DNA of 15,020 nt from contig NZ_FNBX01000027.1 of NCBI RefSeq assembly GCF_900102485.1, forward strand, positions 1 to 15,020, in the 5' to 3' direction. A program made the position numbers and the translations under genes. This DNA is from Desulfovibrio legallii. GTDB taxonomy: Bacteria; Desulfobacterota; Desulfovibrionia; Desulfovibrionales; Desulfovibrionaceae. How positions within the stretch are numbered: position 1 is the stretch's first letter; the number at the start of each line of letters is the position of its first letter. Below the pieces are notes generated by a model. It was not told the DNA's origin, searched no databases, and saw nothing but the letters and a program-made list of their open reading frames with translations. Shown in pieces: positions 1 through 6,930 of this stretch.

Positions 1-262
1 CATGCTCGGGGCAGTCCACTCGGGGAATCCGAGCATGCAGGAACGTCTTGAACTGGCACGTGTCCAGATGGCGCCAGACACGAGGCTCGGCATGGTCGCG
101 GCAAGCCAGCTCTCGACCACAAGTAGGGCAAAACCAGCGAACACCAGGACCATGCTCCACGCGGATGTCTACCCGACCTTCCGCCGTGTCCAGTTCAACA
201 GCCTCAACAAACCAGGGCTCGGTCAGCCCGAGAATCCGAAAATATAGGTCCGTATCCTTCAT
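1..262 (-). CDS. ISL3-family transposase, N-terminal fragment (runs off left edge)
   Basis: The frame is open from an ATG at 262 to base 1, giving 87 codons with no stop. The protein begins MKDTDLYFRILGLTEPWFVE and carries the N-terminal zinc-finger region of ISL3 transposases: a CPTC pair near residues 49-52, then a segment rich in R, H and W (HAEPRVWRHLDTCQFKTFLH), then a second cysteine in VDCPEH. In this family the N-terminal domain binds the terminal repeats and the DDE catalytic core follows, here outside the window. A GGAGG ribosome binding site lies 7 nt before the ATG. The frame is intact as far as visible, so the element may be active. Confidence 0.9.
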   Translation of the reverse strand, partial: MKDTDLYFRILGLTEPWFVEAVELDTAEGRVDIRVEHGPGVRWFCPTCGRELACRDHAEPRVWRHLDTCQFKTFLHARIPRVDCPEH

Positions 263-291
263 TGGTGCCCTCCGGGAAGGACATTAGCAGA

Positions 292-777
292 TCAGCTACC
301 CACGGAAAACCCGGAAGAGCCATAGAGAAAGGCGCGCAGGCCGTTTTGCGCGGTGGCGGCGCTGGCGGGATCCGCCCTGAGCCATTCCATCAGCTCGTTA
401 CCCCAGCTTGCAGGGATATCGCGCAGCTCAAAGGAGGCGTTGACAGATGCGGTATAGCGGCGTTCCGCCCAGGCCGCATCCGGCTTTGCCGCCGCATTGT
501 CCTGGACGGTGACGCCGAAAGGCTGTCGCACGTCGTCCAGGTACCCGGCAGCCGGCACGCATACGGGGCGCAGGGCCATGCTCAGGCCGCCCGGCATGGG
601 CAGAAGAATGTCGCCCGCCGTCGGCCTGGGGTTGGAAACCTGCAGCGCGTCCGGCAGGTCGCTTTTGCCGGTCAGTTGCAGGGCAAGGCTTTCGCCGGGC
701 AGGCACAGGCGTAGGCCCGCGCCGATAAGCAGAAGGACTAAGGCAAAGATCCGGGTGCGGGCAGCGTCACACGTCAC
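292..777 (-). pseudogene. TagR-like FGE/SUMF1-family envelope protein, truncated by the IS
   Basis: The GTG start at 777 overlaps the end of the ABC-transporter gene (GTGACGTGTGA). Of 161 codons, the first 152 are host sequence. The last nine (GSSGFSVGS) and the TGA come from the IS terminal repeat. Residues 10-24 form a hydrophobic signal or membrane segment. The exported part contains LLPMPGGLSMALRPVCVP (58-75) followed by LDD at 80-82. I recognise this as the lead-in of formylglycine-generating-enzyme-like proteins of the TagR type, which act in the periplasm upstream of PpkA. The insertion falls about where the FGE-like fold should begin (RAFLY), so that domain is missing from the product. 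The remainder may lie beyond the IS. Position directly after a TagT/TagS-like transporter supports the call. The TagR assignment is family recognition from a short fragment. Confidence 0.62.
298..321 (-). repeat. Terminal inverted repeat of the ISL3-family element
   Basis: Read on the minus strand, the 24 bases start GGCTCTTCCGGGTTTTCCG and end in GTGGGT. This matches the typical ISL3-family end, which begins GGCTCTTC. The host reading frame joins the IS exactly at 322/321: 456 nt (152 codons) of host sequence precede it. Confidence 0.85.
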
Positions 778-2809
778 GGCGCAGCACCTCTGCGGGCTGA
801 AGTGAGAGCAATTGCCGGCAGGCTGCCCCGCCACAAAGGCAGGCCAGAACAAGAGCGCCGCCATAGAGTAGGCAGACGTGCGCCCCAGGCAGGACGCAGG
901 CCCGCTCTCCTGCCTCCAGCCAGGGCGCGGCGGCCAGGTTGAGCAGCGCGGCGGCGGCGAAATAGAACGCCAGGGAACAGGAAGCCGCCAGCAGGGCAAT
1001 GAAGGTCATCTGGAGCAAGGGCAGGGCCAGCAGCTCGCGGCGCGTAAGCCCCAGAAGCGCGCCCTGGGCAAAGAAAAGGGCCTTGCGGCGGACATTGGCC
1101 ACGGCAAGGCTTGCCAGAGAAAAAGCCATGCCCGCCAGCGTAACGCCGCCCACCAGCAGCGCGGTCAGGGTCAGCGCCTGCCGGAGGTTCTGGAGGGTCT
1201 CCACTTCGCGGGCGCTGGTATAGGCATCTATGCCCCTGCGCTTCAGGGCGTCGCGGATGGGAATGACGGCTTCCAGGCTGTCCACATACATGCGAAAACC
1301 GGCAAAGCTGCGGGGGGCGGGCGTAGGGGGCTTTCCAGCCCAGCCGCGCTCCGGGACGGCAAGCCCGTCCCGGTACTGTTCCATGGCCAGCAGCAGGGCC
1401 AGGGGCAGGTAGACACGCTTTTTCCAGTCAGCGGCGTCGGGCAGGATGGCGTGTACGCGCGTGGTGAGCGCTACGCTTTGCGGGCGGCCTTCCAGGCGGC
1501 GGGTGACGTGCAGGGTCAGGGGGGAGCCCGGCGCAACGCCGGGCAGAGCGCGCGCCAGTTCCCTGGTGATGACGGCGTCCTCCCCCGTTGGAACGGAGGC
1601 GTAGCGCGCCAGCAGGGGGTCGCCCTGGGCGGTGGGGAGTACATCTGCTGTAACCGGGGGGCGGCCCTGGCGCGCAATGAGCACGCTGCTCGCCAGAGTG
1701 CGGGTAAGGGGCACGATAAAGGCCACGGAGGGCAGCGTGCCCAGGGCGGCGATGTCCGCTTCCGTATAGCGCTGACTGCTGTAAGGGTTGACGGACAAGA
1801 CCGCGGGGTTGTCGAGCAAGCGTTGCGCGAGTGCGGTTATGACGCCCGTACGCAGTCCGCCAAGGAGGAGGAGCGGCGTGAGGGCGGCGGCAAAAGCCAG
1901 AATTGCACACAGCGACAAGGCGCGCTCGTGCCGGAAATCCTGCCAGGCGATGCGGCTCAAAAGGGCGAACTGCTTGCCCTTGGGGGGCGGCGGGCAGGCG
2001 GCGTTTGTTTGCTGCCTTGTTGCGGGCCTTGGCGCGGGTGCGGTCTGCGGCGCGGCGGCGGTTTCCATATGCGGGGGCAGAGAAAGCCGGTAGCGGATTG
2101 CGGCAGGGGCGGCATCAGGCAGCGCCCGCACGGCAAGGGCGGGAATTTTTGTGGCGGCAAGCAGGGCGTGGTCGTGGCTGACCACCAGCAGGGCCGCCCC
2201 GGACCTGCGCGCGCCTTGCAGCAGCAGCGTCATGGTGGTCAGGGCGGTTTCGGGGTCCAGGGCCGAGGTGGGTTCATCGGCCAGGAGCAGCCGTGGCTGG
2301 TGGGCCAAAGCTCTGGCCACGGCCGTGCGCTGGCGTTCGCCATAGGAGAGCGCTTCGGGCAGGCTTTGGGCCACATGCTGCAGGCCAAGAAATTCCAGCA
2401 GCTCGTCCACCCGGCGGGTAAGCGCGGCAGGGTTTTCCTGTCCTGTAAGGTGCAGCGGCAGGGCGATATTGTCCCGGACCGTCAGGAAAGGATACAGCCC
2501 CCCGGCCTGGTGGACAAAACCCAGATGCCTGCGCCGTATGGCGGCCAGTTGCTGCGGTGCGCGCGCCCAGACGGCGGCCAGATCGCAGGTGCGGCTCCCA
2601 TTGCGCAGCAAAAAGCGCGCAGCCGTCGTGGGGCGCGTCAGCAGGGCCAGCATTTCCAGAAGTGTGCTTTTGCCGCAGCCGCTGGGCCCGGTTATGCCTA
2701 TGGCCTCGCCCGGCGCGAGTTCCAGGCGCGTGATATCCACGCAGAAAACCGGCTGCCTGGCCGTATGGCACTTGCAAAGGTCGTGGATTTCCAGCAGCGG
2801 GAGCGCCAT
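767..2809 (-). CDS. ABC transporter, ATPase fused to FtsX-type permease (TagT-TagS-like)
   Basis: This 680-residue protein joins two modules normally encoded separately. Residues 1-235 are an ABC ATPase of the LolD/MacB class: Walker A GPSGCGKST (41-49), Q-loop Gln101, signature LSYGERQ (154-160, with Y and E replacing the usual G and Q), Walker B LLLADEP (174-180) and H-loop His212. A Pro/Ala-rich linker (about 250-278) leads to an FtsX-like permease with four predicted membrane helices (about 297-317, 547-571, 600-622, 643-663) and a large periplasmic domain (about 320-540). Such transporters usually move lipoproteins or transmit mechanical signals rather than import solutes. The start is ATG with AAGGG 8 nt upstream, 17 nt after the vWA gene, and the end overlaps the TagR-like gene. 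The layout resembles tagT and tagS of Pseudomonas type VI loci. Fusion and context are seen; TagTS identity is inferred. Confidence 0.85.
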   Translation of the reverse strand: MALPLLEIHDLCKCHTARQPVFCVDITRLELAPGEAIGITGPSGCGKSTLLEMLALLTRPTTAARFLLRNGSRTCDLAAVWARAPQQLAAIRRRHLGFVHQAGGLYPFLTVRDNIALPLHLTGQENPAALTRRVDELLEFLGLQHVAQSLPEALSYGERQRTAVARALAHQPRLLLADEPTSALDPETALTTMTLLLQGARRSGAALLVVSHDHALLAATKIPALAVRALPDAAPAAIRYRLSLPPHMETAAAPQTAPAPRPATRQQTNAACPPPPKGKQFALLSRIAWQDFRHERALSLCAILAFAAALTPLLLLGGLRTGVITALAQRLLDNPAVLSVNPYSSQRYTEADIAALGTLPSVAFIVPLTRTLASSVLIARQGRPPVTADVLPTAQGDPLLARYASVPTGEDAVITRELARALPGVAPGSPLTLHVTRRLEGRPQSVALTTRVHAILPDAADWKKRVYLPLALLLAMEQYRDGLAVPERGWAGKPPTPAPRSFAGFRMYVDSLEAVIPIRDALKRRGIDAYTSAREVETLQNLRQALTLTALLVGGVTLAGMAFSLASLAVANVRRKALFFAQGALLGLTRRELLALPLLQMTFIALLAASCSLAFYFAAAALLNLAAAPWLEAGERACVLPGAHVCLLYGGALVLACLCGGAACRQLLSLQPAEVLRRDV

Positions 2810-2826
2810 GCAACAACCCTTGATGC

Positions 2827-4863
2827 TTAGGGCAAGGAAGTCAGGGGGACGCGGTAGAGGGCCTCAGCCGGGTCGGCTATGCCGAACGATGCCCAATTGT
2901 CGGCATCATTATGATATTCCGCATACAGGCGCAGTTTGGCTTCCAGAGCATAGATGAGTTCGTCCTGTTCACGCGCGCTCATGGCCAGCCACCGTTCTTC
3001 AGTAAGGTGCATCACCTGGCTTTTGTACGGCAGGCCTGCCAGGAATTCCGGCAGCAGCCCTTGAGCGCAGAGGTTTTCCCCTGCCGCGCGCTGCAGGCGT
3101 TCTGGGTCGCACAGGGTTTGGGACGAAAGTGAAATGACGCGCTGGAAAAGGTCTTTGCTGTCGGTCAGGCGTGAAGCGCGGGCGGCGTCGACCAGCAGGC
3201 CGATCTGCCTGGCCAGGGTATTGAGCTGACTTTTGTTGAGCAGCACGGCCGCCACGAGCGCATCGGTGGACTTGCCCTGCACAAGGCTGCCCAGGTCTTT
3301 GTCCGCCACCCAGGCCTCCATAAGCTGCGGGGCGGTGGTTTTGCGGCGTTCGCCGGCAAATTCCAGATAGGCGGCATAGCCCAGCGCCTCGCCGATATAG
3401 GAGGCCATAGCCTCCGGGTCGGGGGCGGCTGCCGCGGCCTGGGGCACGGCGGGCGGCGGCCCTGGTTTGGCGATGGCCGCGCCTTTGGCGGCCTTGGCCA
3501 CGATCTGCTGCAGCACGTCGACGAGCTTGGCGGCTATCCGGCCGAACTGGCGGCTGGCGGCTTGCGGATCGTTGACGGGCAGGGCGATATAAGCGCTTTT
3601 GACGTTGCCGTCCCGCACGGCCGTGAGCTGTTGGTACTGCCGTACCGTGCCCGCAAGATTGTGCTGCTTGCCCGCAGCGGTCTGCAGATGGATGACCACT
3701 AGGCGGATGCCCTTCTGCGCCAGCAGATCCCCCATTTCTTTTTCGGTCATCCCCGTGCTTGAGAAGGGATCGTCATTGCGGATGGCGCCGGCGTCCGTGA
3801 CCATCACCGCCATTTTGACGGCGTAGGGCGACCAGTCCAGACTGTCGATGGCCGCCTTGATGCCCGCAAAAGCATCTTCGTTAAAGGCGTGGGTGGAAAC
3901 GGAGGCTTCTTCCATGCGCTGCACACGTTCCTCGGCCGTCGTGCGGGCCTTGACCTGCGCAAAGGGCGAAATCACGGAGGATACGTATTCCAGTTTTGCG
4001 TTGTGCTTTGTGCTGTTGCGGTAGGCCACCACGGCCAGCCCCACGTCGTCCGCAATGGGGCTTTGCTGCAGGGCGTTATAGGTGCTGTGGATAAAGTTTT
4101 TTGTCTGCTCGATATACGGCCCCATGGAAATGGTGGTATCCACAATAAAGGCTATGCCCGCCGCAAAGCGGCGCGGTTGCGGGGCTGGCGCGGGAGCGGC
4201 CGCCACGGTTGTGGGGGCCGCTGGCACCCCCCCCGGATCTACCACGCCGATTTTGAGCAGCCGCAGATTGTGTTGCTCGTATTCGTCCGAATAGTCGAAA
4301 ACGGGCATCAGGTAGAACTGCTTGCGCGGGACGGAGGTTTCCCGTGGTTCTACGGCCAGCAGGGGGCCTTCCGGGGCGGCGGGGGCCTGAAGGAGCGCGT
4401 CTAGCGCGGGGCGCATGTTTTGGGAGCGGACCAAGGCGTTAAGGGCCTCGAAGCGGCGGAAAAACAGGACAGGATCCCGGCTGATGCGCTCGGCGAACAT
4501 GAGCGTGAGGGCCTTGTTCCAGGGGGAGCAGGCGTTGGCCCTGATCCAGCGTGTGCGCATTGCCGTCGCGCCCGGGGCCACCTCCAGCCAGTCTTCGCCC
4601 AGGAGATGGCGACGGCCGTAAACATAAAGGGGGGTAAAACTGCGCAGGGCTTCCGTTGCCGCTTCGCCTGGGGCGGCGGCCGTTTTGGCGCCGGGGTGGC
4701 TGATGACGCGTTGGTACAGGGTCTGCTTGCCTTCCTGCAGCAGGGGCGTGCGTAACGCAGCGGCTGCTGCGGCAGGCGGCAGAATGCCCAGGGCGGCGAA
4801 GAGAAGAAAGACCAGAACCGCAAGCGGCGTCAGAGGCAAGGGAGCGCATCGGCGTGTGGGCAT
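2827..4863 (-). CDS. Exported vWA-domain protein resembling the PpkA C-terminal region
   Basis: This is a 678-residue protein with an N-terminal signal or anchor (hydrophobic 10-36, Ala-rich cleavage region). Residues 75-135 look like the SH3-like segment of PpkA-type proteins (LYVYGRR...DWLEV...RWIRAN). A von Willebrand A domain spans about 234-455, with FIVDTTISM (239-247) as a MIDAS-like metal site (DxTxS) and VMVTDAGA (353-360) as the second metal loop. The tail (about 485-678) ends LTEERWLAMS...LRLYAEYHND...YRVPLTSLP, which I recognise from the C-terminus of PpkA kinases of type VI secretion signalling. No Ser/Thr kinase domain is present. GGAG lies 8 nt before the ATG, and the gene follows the lipoprotein gene by 15 nt. 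The likely role is a periplasmic sensor or scaffold interacting with the lipoprotein, transporter and TagR-like protein. The function is inferred. Confidence 0.78.
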   Translation of the reverse strand: MPTRRCAPLPLTPLAVLVFLLFAALGILPPAAAAAALRTPLLQEGKQTLYQRVISHPGAKTAAAPGEAATEALRSFTPLYVYGRRHLLGEDWLEVAPGATAMRTRWIRANACSPWNKALTLMFAERISRDPVLFFRRFEALNALVRSQNMRPALDALLQAPAAPEGPLLAVEPRETSVPRKQFYLMPVFDYSDEYEQHNLRLLKIGVVDPGGVPAAPTTVAAAPAPAPQPRRFAAGIAFIVDTTISMGPYIEQTKNFIHSTYNALQQSPIADDVGLAVVAYRNSTKHNAKLEYVSSVISPFAQVKARTTAEERVQRMEEASVSTHAFNEDAFAGIKAAIDSLDWSPYAVKMAVMVTDAGAIRNDDPFSSTGMTEKEMGDLLAQKGIRLVVIHLQTAAGKQHNLAGTVRQYQQLTAVRDGNVKSAYIALPVNDPQAASRQFGRIAAKLVDVLQQIVAKAAKGAAIAKPGPPPAVPQAAAAAPDPEAMASYIGEALGYAAYLEFAGERRKTTAPQLMEAWVADKDLGSLVQGKSTDALVAAVLLNKSQLNTLARQIGLLVDAARASRLTDSKDLFQRVISLSSQTLCDPERLQRAAGENLCAQGLLPEFLAGLPYKSQVMHLTEERWLAMSAREQDELIYALEAKLRLYAEYHNDADNWASFGIADPAEALYRVPLTSLP

Positions 4864-4878
4864 GGGAATTTCTCCGCG

Positions 4879-6180
4879 CTACAGCAGGTCTTCAAGAGGT
4901 TTGGCTACGTCTGGCCTGGCCGGGCGCGCGGTGGGCGCGGCAGCGGCTCCGTTGGCTGCGGGGGCGGCCGGTGCGGAGCGGGGCGTTTCGGCCGGGAAAG
5001 ACCTGGGCAGAGAGGGCGCGGCGGCCGTGGGGCGGGCGCCGCCCTTGTACGCCCCGTAGGCCGCCCAGGCGGCGGAAGCGACGCCGCGGTCAAGCAGACG
5101 GTGCATTTCCAGAGCTTTGAACATTTCAAAATTGGGATAGCTGCGGTTTTTTACCCCGAACTTGTCCGCAAAGCGGTCCAGGGCTGCCCTGGTGGGCGCG
5201 TCCAGCTGTCCGGTCACCAGCACGGCGCTGTCGCCGCAGGCAATGCACTGCGATTGCATGAACGGAATGAGCAGGGGGCCGATTTCGGCGTATTGACGCC
5301 GCCATTCCGACAACACCAGATTGTCCGGCGCAAAAATGTTTTGCGTTGCGCCTACGCGCCAGTAAGGGACGTTAAGCGCCCTGCCGATGATCTGCACTAC
5401 GCTGAACTCCGTCATCATCTGCAAGGCAAGGTGGCGGCCGTGCATGGCCGTGGCTTCAGAGCCGAAACCCAGCCCGTTGCCGAAAATGGCGAAACCGAAA
5501 TCCATGCCGTTTTTGGCGTACTGGACTTCCATGCTGGCGCCGAATTTGCCCGGCAGGGCAATGCCGTTGGGGTTGAAGACGCTGAACGAAACGCTCAGGC
5601 GGGAAAGCCGGGAAGCCGTTTCCGCCGAGGCGTTGATATCCGTGCGTGAGAGGCCGGAACCAAAGTTGGCCATGGCGCGCGCCTTGTCGGACTGCGACTC
5701 CAGGTTCCGGTCAAACTGGGAAATGCGGCCGGTAATGGTAAAATCCACCGCCGGGCGCTGGGCCGGCTTGACAGCCAGGCCCTGGAGTTTGCTGGTCTGT
5801 AGTTTGAGCAGCTCGGCCTGAATCTGGACGATGTCCGTCTGGTCATACTGCTCCACATAGCGCACCTTATGATACACCTGGGCCACGGCGTCACGGACAA
5901 GGGCCGTGATATCCAGCGGGATTTCGCCGGTTTGGGAGAGGCCCGTGGCGTCTATGATGGGTTTTACATAAAAAAAAGTGTCCGGGTAGTCCGGCGGAAG
6001 GTAAACTTCAAGCACGGTATTGAGATCGGCCAGTGCTCCAGAATAGCTGGTATGTACCGGGGTATCGGCCCTCATGGGAGGCAGTTGCGGTACAGTGGCT
6101 TTACAGCCAGAGAGTGCGCAAAGGGCGGCTGTGCAGACCATTGCCAAAAACAATCCGTGATAAATAGTCGTTCTGGTCAT
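4879..6180 (-). CDS. CsgG-like outer-membrane lipoprotein with peptidoglycan-binding-like C-terminus
   Basis: This is a 433-residue lipoprotein: signal peptide 1-25 with lipobox LSGC and acylated Cys26. Residues 55-275 have the pattern of a CsgG-related fold, the family that forms secretion pores for curli: FFYVKPIIDATG (69-80), ITALVRDAVAQVY (91-103), DFTITGRISQFDRN (146-159), then GRHLALQMMTEFSVVQIIGR (248-267) ending VPYWR. After it, VTGQLDAPTRAALDRFADKF (322-341) resembles a peptidoglycan-binding helix repeat. The last 55 residues are Pro/Ala-rich and disordered. It could instead be the TagQ-type lipoprotein of a TagQRST module; the two readings are not exclusive. The ATG lies one base after the preceding stop, in an A-rich stretch with no clear Shine-Dalgarno sequence, so translation is probably coupled to the upstream gene. 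CsgG relatedness is inferred from pattern, not from a search. Confidence 0.7.
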   Translation of the reverse strand: MTRTTIYHGLFLAMVCTAALCALSGCKATVPQLPPMRADTPVHTSYSGALADLNTVLEVYLPPDYPDTFFYVKPIIDATGLSQTGEIPLDITALVRDAVAQVYHKVRYVEQYDQTDIVQIQAELLKLQTSKLQGLAVKPAQRPAVDFTITGRISQFDRNLESQSDKARAMANFGSGLSRTDINASAETASRLSRLSVSFSVFNPNGIALPGKFGASMEVQYAKNGMDFGFAIFGNGLGFGSEATAMHGRHLALQMMTEFSVVQIIGRALNVPYWRVGATQNIFAPDNLVLSEWRRQYAEIGPLLIPFMQSQCIACGDSAVLVTGQLDAPTRAALDRFADKFGVKNRSYPNFEMFKALEMHRLLDRGVASAAWAAYGAYKGGARPTAAAPSLPRSFPAETPRSAPAAPAANGAAAAPTARPARPDVAKPLEDLL

Positions 6181-6181
6181 T

Positions 6182-6532
6182 TTAAAACTTTTTTTTCTGT
6201 TGTATGATGACGGTGGAGTTGTTGATGTCCGTCTGATTTATGACCGGGCCAACATTGGCGTTTTTGTCGATGACAACATTGCCGAGACCGTCTGCGCGGA
6301 CTGCCCCATCGGCATAACTTCCAGGGCCGTCAATCACGACGCCGTCGCTGTAGCCGTTTTTGATGCGGTGGGCCATGTTGTTGCCCCAGGCATCGTATAC
6401 GCCCATGACATTGGCGTCGGCAGGCTTGCTCATGTCTTTATTGTAGTCGGCAAAAATGTCTTCTTCCGCCGCGACAGGTTGCGCTGCAAGAATTTTAAAA
6501 ATTATTGCTATATATAATAGAATGTGTTTCAC
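6182..6532 (-). CDS. Small exported protein with VI/ANVG motifs, unknown function
   Basis: This is a 116-residue protein. Its GTG start lies in the overlap GTGA with the previous gene's stop, so translation is coupled. The signal peptide is 1-22 (hydrophobic 4-17, then PVAA/EED). The mature part is acidic to neutral with GYSDGVVIDGPGSYADGAV (60-78) and a C-terminal block NVVIDKNANVGPV (85-97) and TDINNSTVII (101-110), ending in a basic QQKKKF. The ANVGPV and TDINNSTVII pieces recur in variant form in the two neighbouring exported proteins. The gene ends in an A8 run at 6189-6196, just before the lipoprotein start. Loss of one A would fuse the two frames, an oddity only. I do not recognise a named family. 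It is probably a secreted or periplasmic partner of the lipoprotein. Confidence 0.7.
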   Translation of the reverse strand: MKHILLYIAIIFKILAAQPVAAEEDIFADYNKDMSKPADANVMGVYDAWGNNMAHRIKNGYSDGVVIDGPGSYADGAVRADGLGNVVIDKNANVGPVINQTDINNSTVIIQQKKKF

Positions 6533-6870
6533 TGTTTTTTCTCTGCGTTGTCTGTCGTCTTATCAGGGGTTTTGATGACGGTAGTCTTGCCGTCATGGAT
6601 GATAATGACATTGTTAAGACTTGTTTTTCTTTTTATATTATTGCTTGAACCGTTGCTTTTGACTTCTCCGATGGATATAGTATCACTATTTACTTTAATG
6701 TCAGAATTGTTTTGTATTTTTGACGAGTCTATAGTTTCGCCGTTTTCGGTTTTTATTTTTACATTTCCATCAGAGACAACTATTTCAGAGGGCTGTGCAT
6801 TTGTTGTAGCGCAGGCTGAAACTGCCGCATAAAAGATCAGTGCATATGCTATGGTGCAAAGAGTGCGCAT
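6529..6870 (-). CDS. Small AT-rich exported protein or lipoprotein, unknown function
   Basis: This is a 113-residue protein from ATG 6870, with an AGGGGG-type ribosome binding site 5 nt upstream. The leader has a lipobox-like VSAC (Cys20), so it may be lipidated. Cleavage after ATTNA is the alternative. The mature chain is rich in Asn, Ser, Lys, Ile and Thr and looks like short beta strands: GNVKIKTENGETI (35-47), SDTISIGEV (62-70), TSLNNVIIIHDGKTTVIKT (83-101). Base composition is clearly more AT-rich than the rest of the operon, suggesting a different history. ISIGEV and TSLNNVIII match the ANIGNV and TTLKNSAVI motifs of the next gene upstream. No family is recognised. Confidence 0.68.
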   Translation of the reverse strand: MRTLCTIAYALIFYAAVSACATTNAQPSEIVVSDGNVKIKTENGETIDSSKIQNNSDIKVNSDTISIGEVKSNGSSNNIKRKTSLNNVIIIHDGKTTVIKTPDKTTDNAEKKQ

Positions 6871-6886
6871 CGCAGCCCCCTGAAAA

Positions 6887-6923
6887 GGATCCCACCAGAT
6901 TGCAGTGAAAGCTGATGGGATCC
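6887..6923 (-). terminator. Hairpin with short U-run after the two-repeat protein gene
   Basis: GGATCCCA (6887-6894) and TGGGATCC (6916-6923) are perfect arms, extended inward by CAG/CTG after one mismatch. On the minus strand the stem is followed by TTTT. It sits between the two-repeat gene and the next gene of the same direction, so it probably acts as a partial terminator or as a 3'-end stabiliser that raises the upstream message relative to downstream genes. Confidence 0.6.
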
Positions 6924-6930
6924 CCTGAAG

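Larger units (their letters stand above)
1..321 (-). mobile_element. ISL3-family insertion sequence, one end only
   Basis: The left 321 bases are the transposase-proximal end of an IS; the rest lies beyond the left edge. The outer boundary is set by a terminal repeat at 298-321 that begins GGCTCTTCCGGG on the minus strand, the form known for ISL3-family ends, and by the transposase N-terminus just inside it. The IS lies inside a host gene read in the same direction, so this is an insertional disruption. ISL3 elements usually duplicate 8 bp of target, so the copy on this side would be bases 322-329 (atagagaa). The matching copy cannot be checked here. Confidence 0.88.

Noticed and set aside
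1..37. Inverted repeat CATGCTCGG...CCGAGCATG
   Set aside because: It lies inside transposase coding sequence, where codon choice can produce it; no boundary or regulatory role is apparent.
2..247. Plus-strand frames at the left edge
   Set aside because: The minus strand encodes an ISL3 transposase N-terminus with its zinc-finger cysteines and ribosome binding site.
878..2830. 650-codon open frame on the plus strand
   Set aside because: It is antisense to the ABC transporter, whose Walker and signature motifs are intact. The plus-strand product is a low-complexity Gly/Gln/Arg chain caused by high GC.
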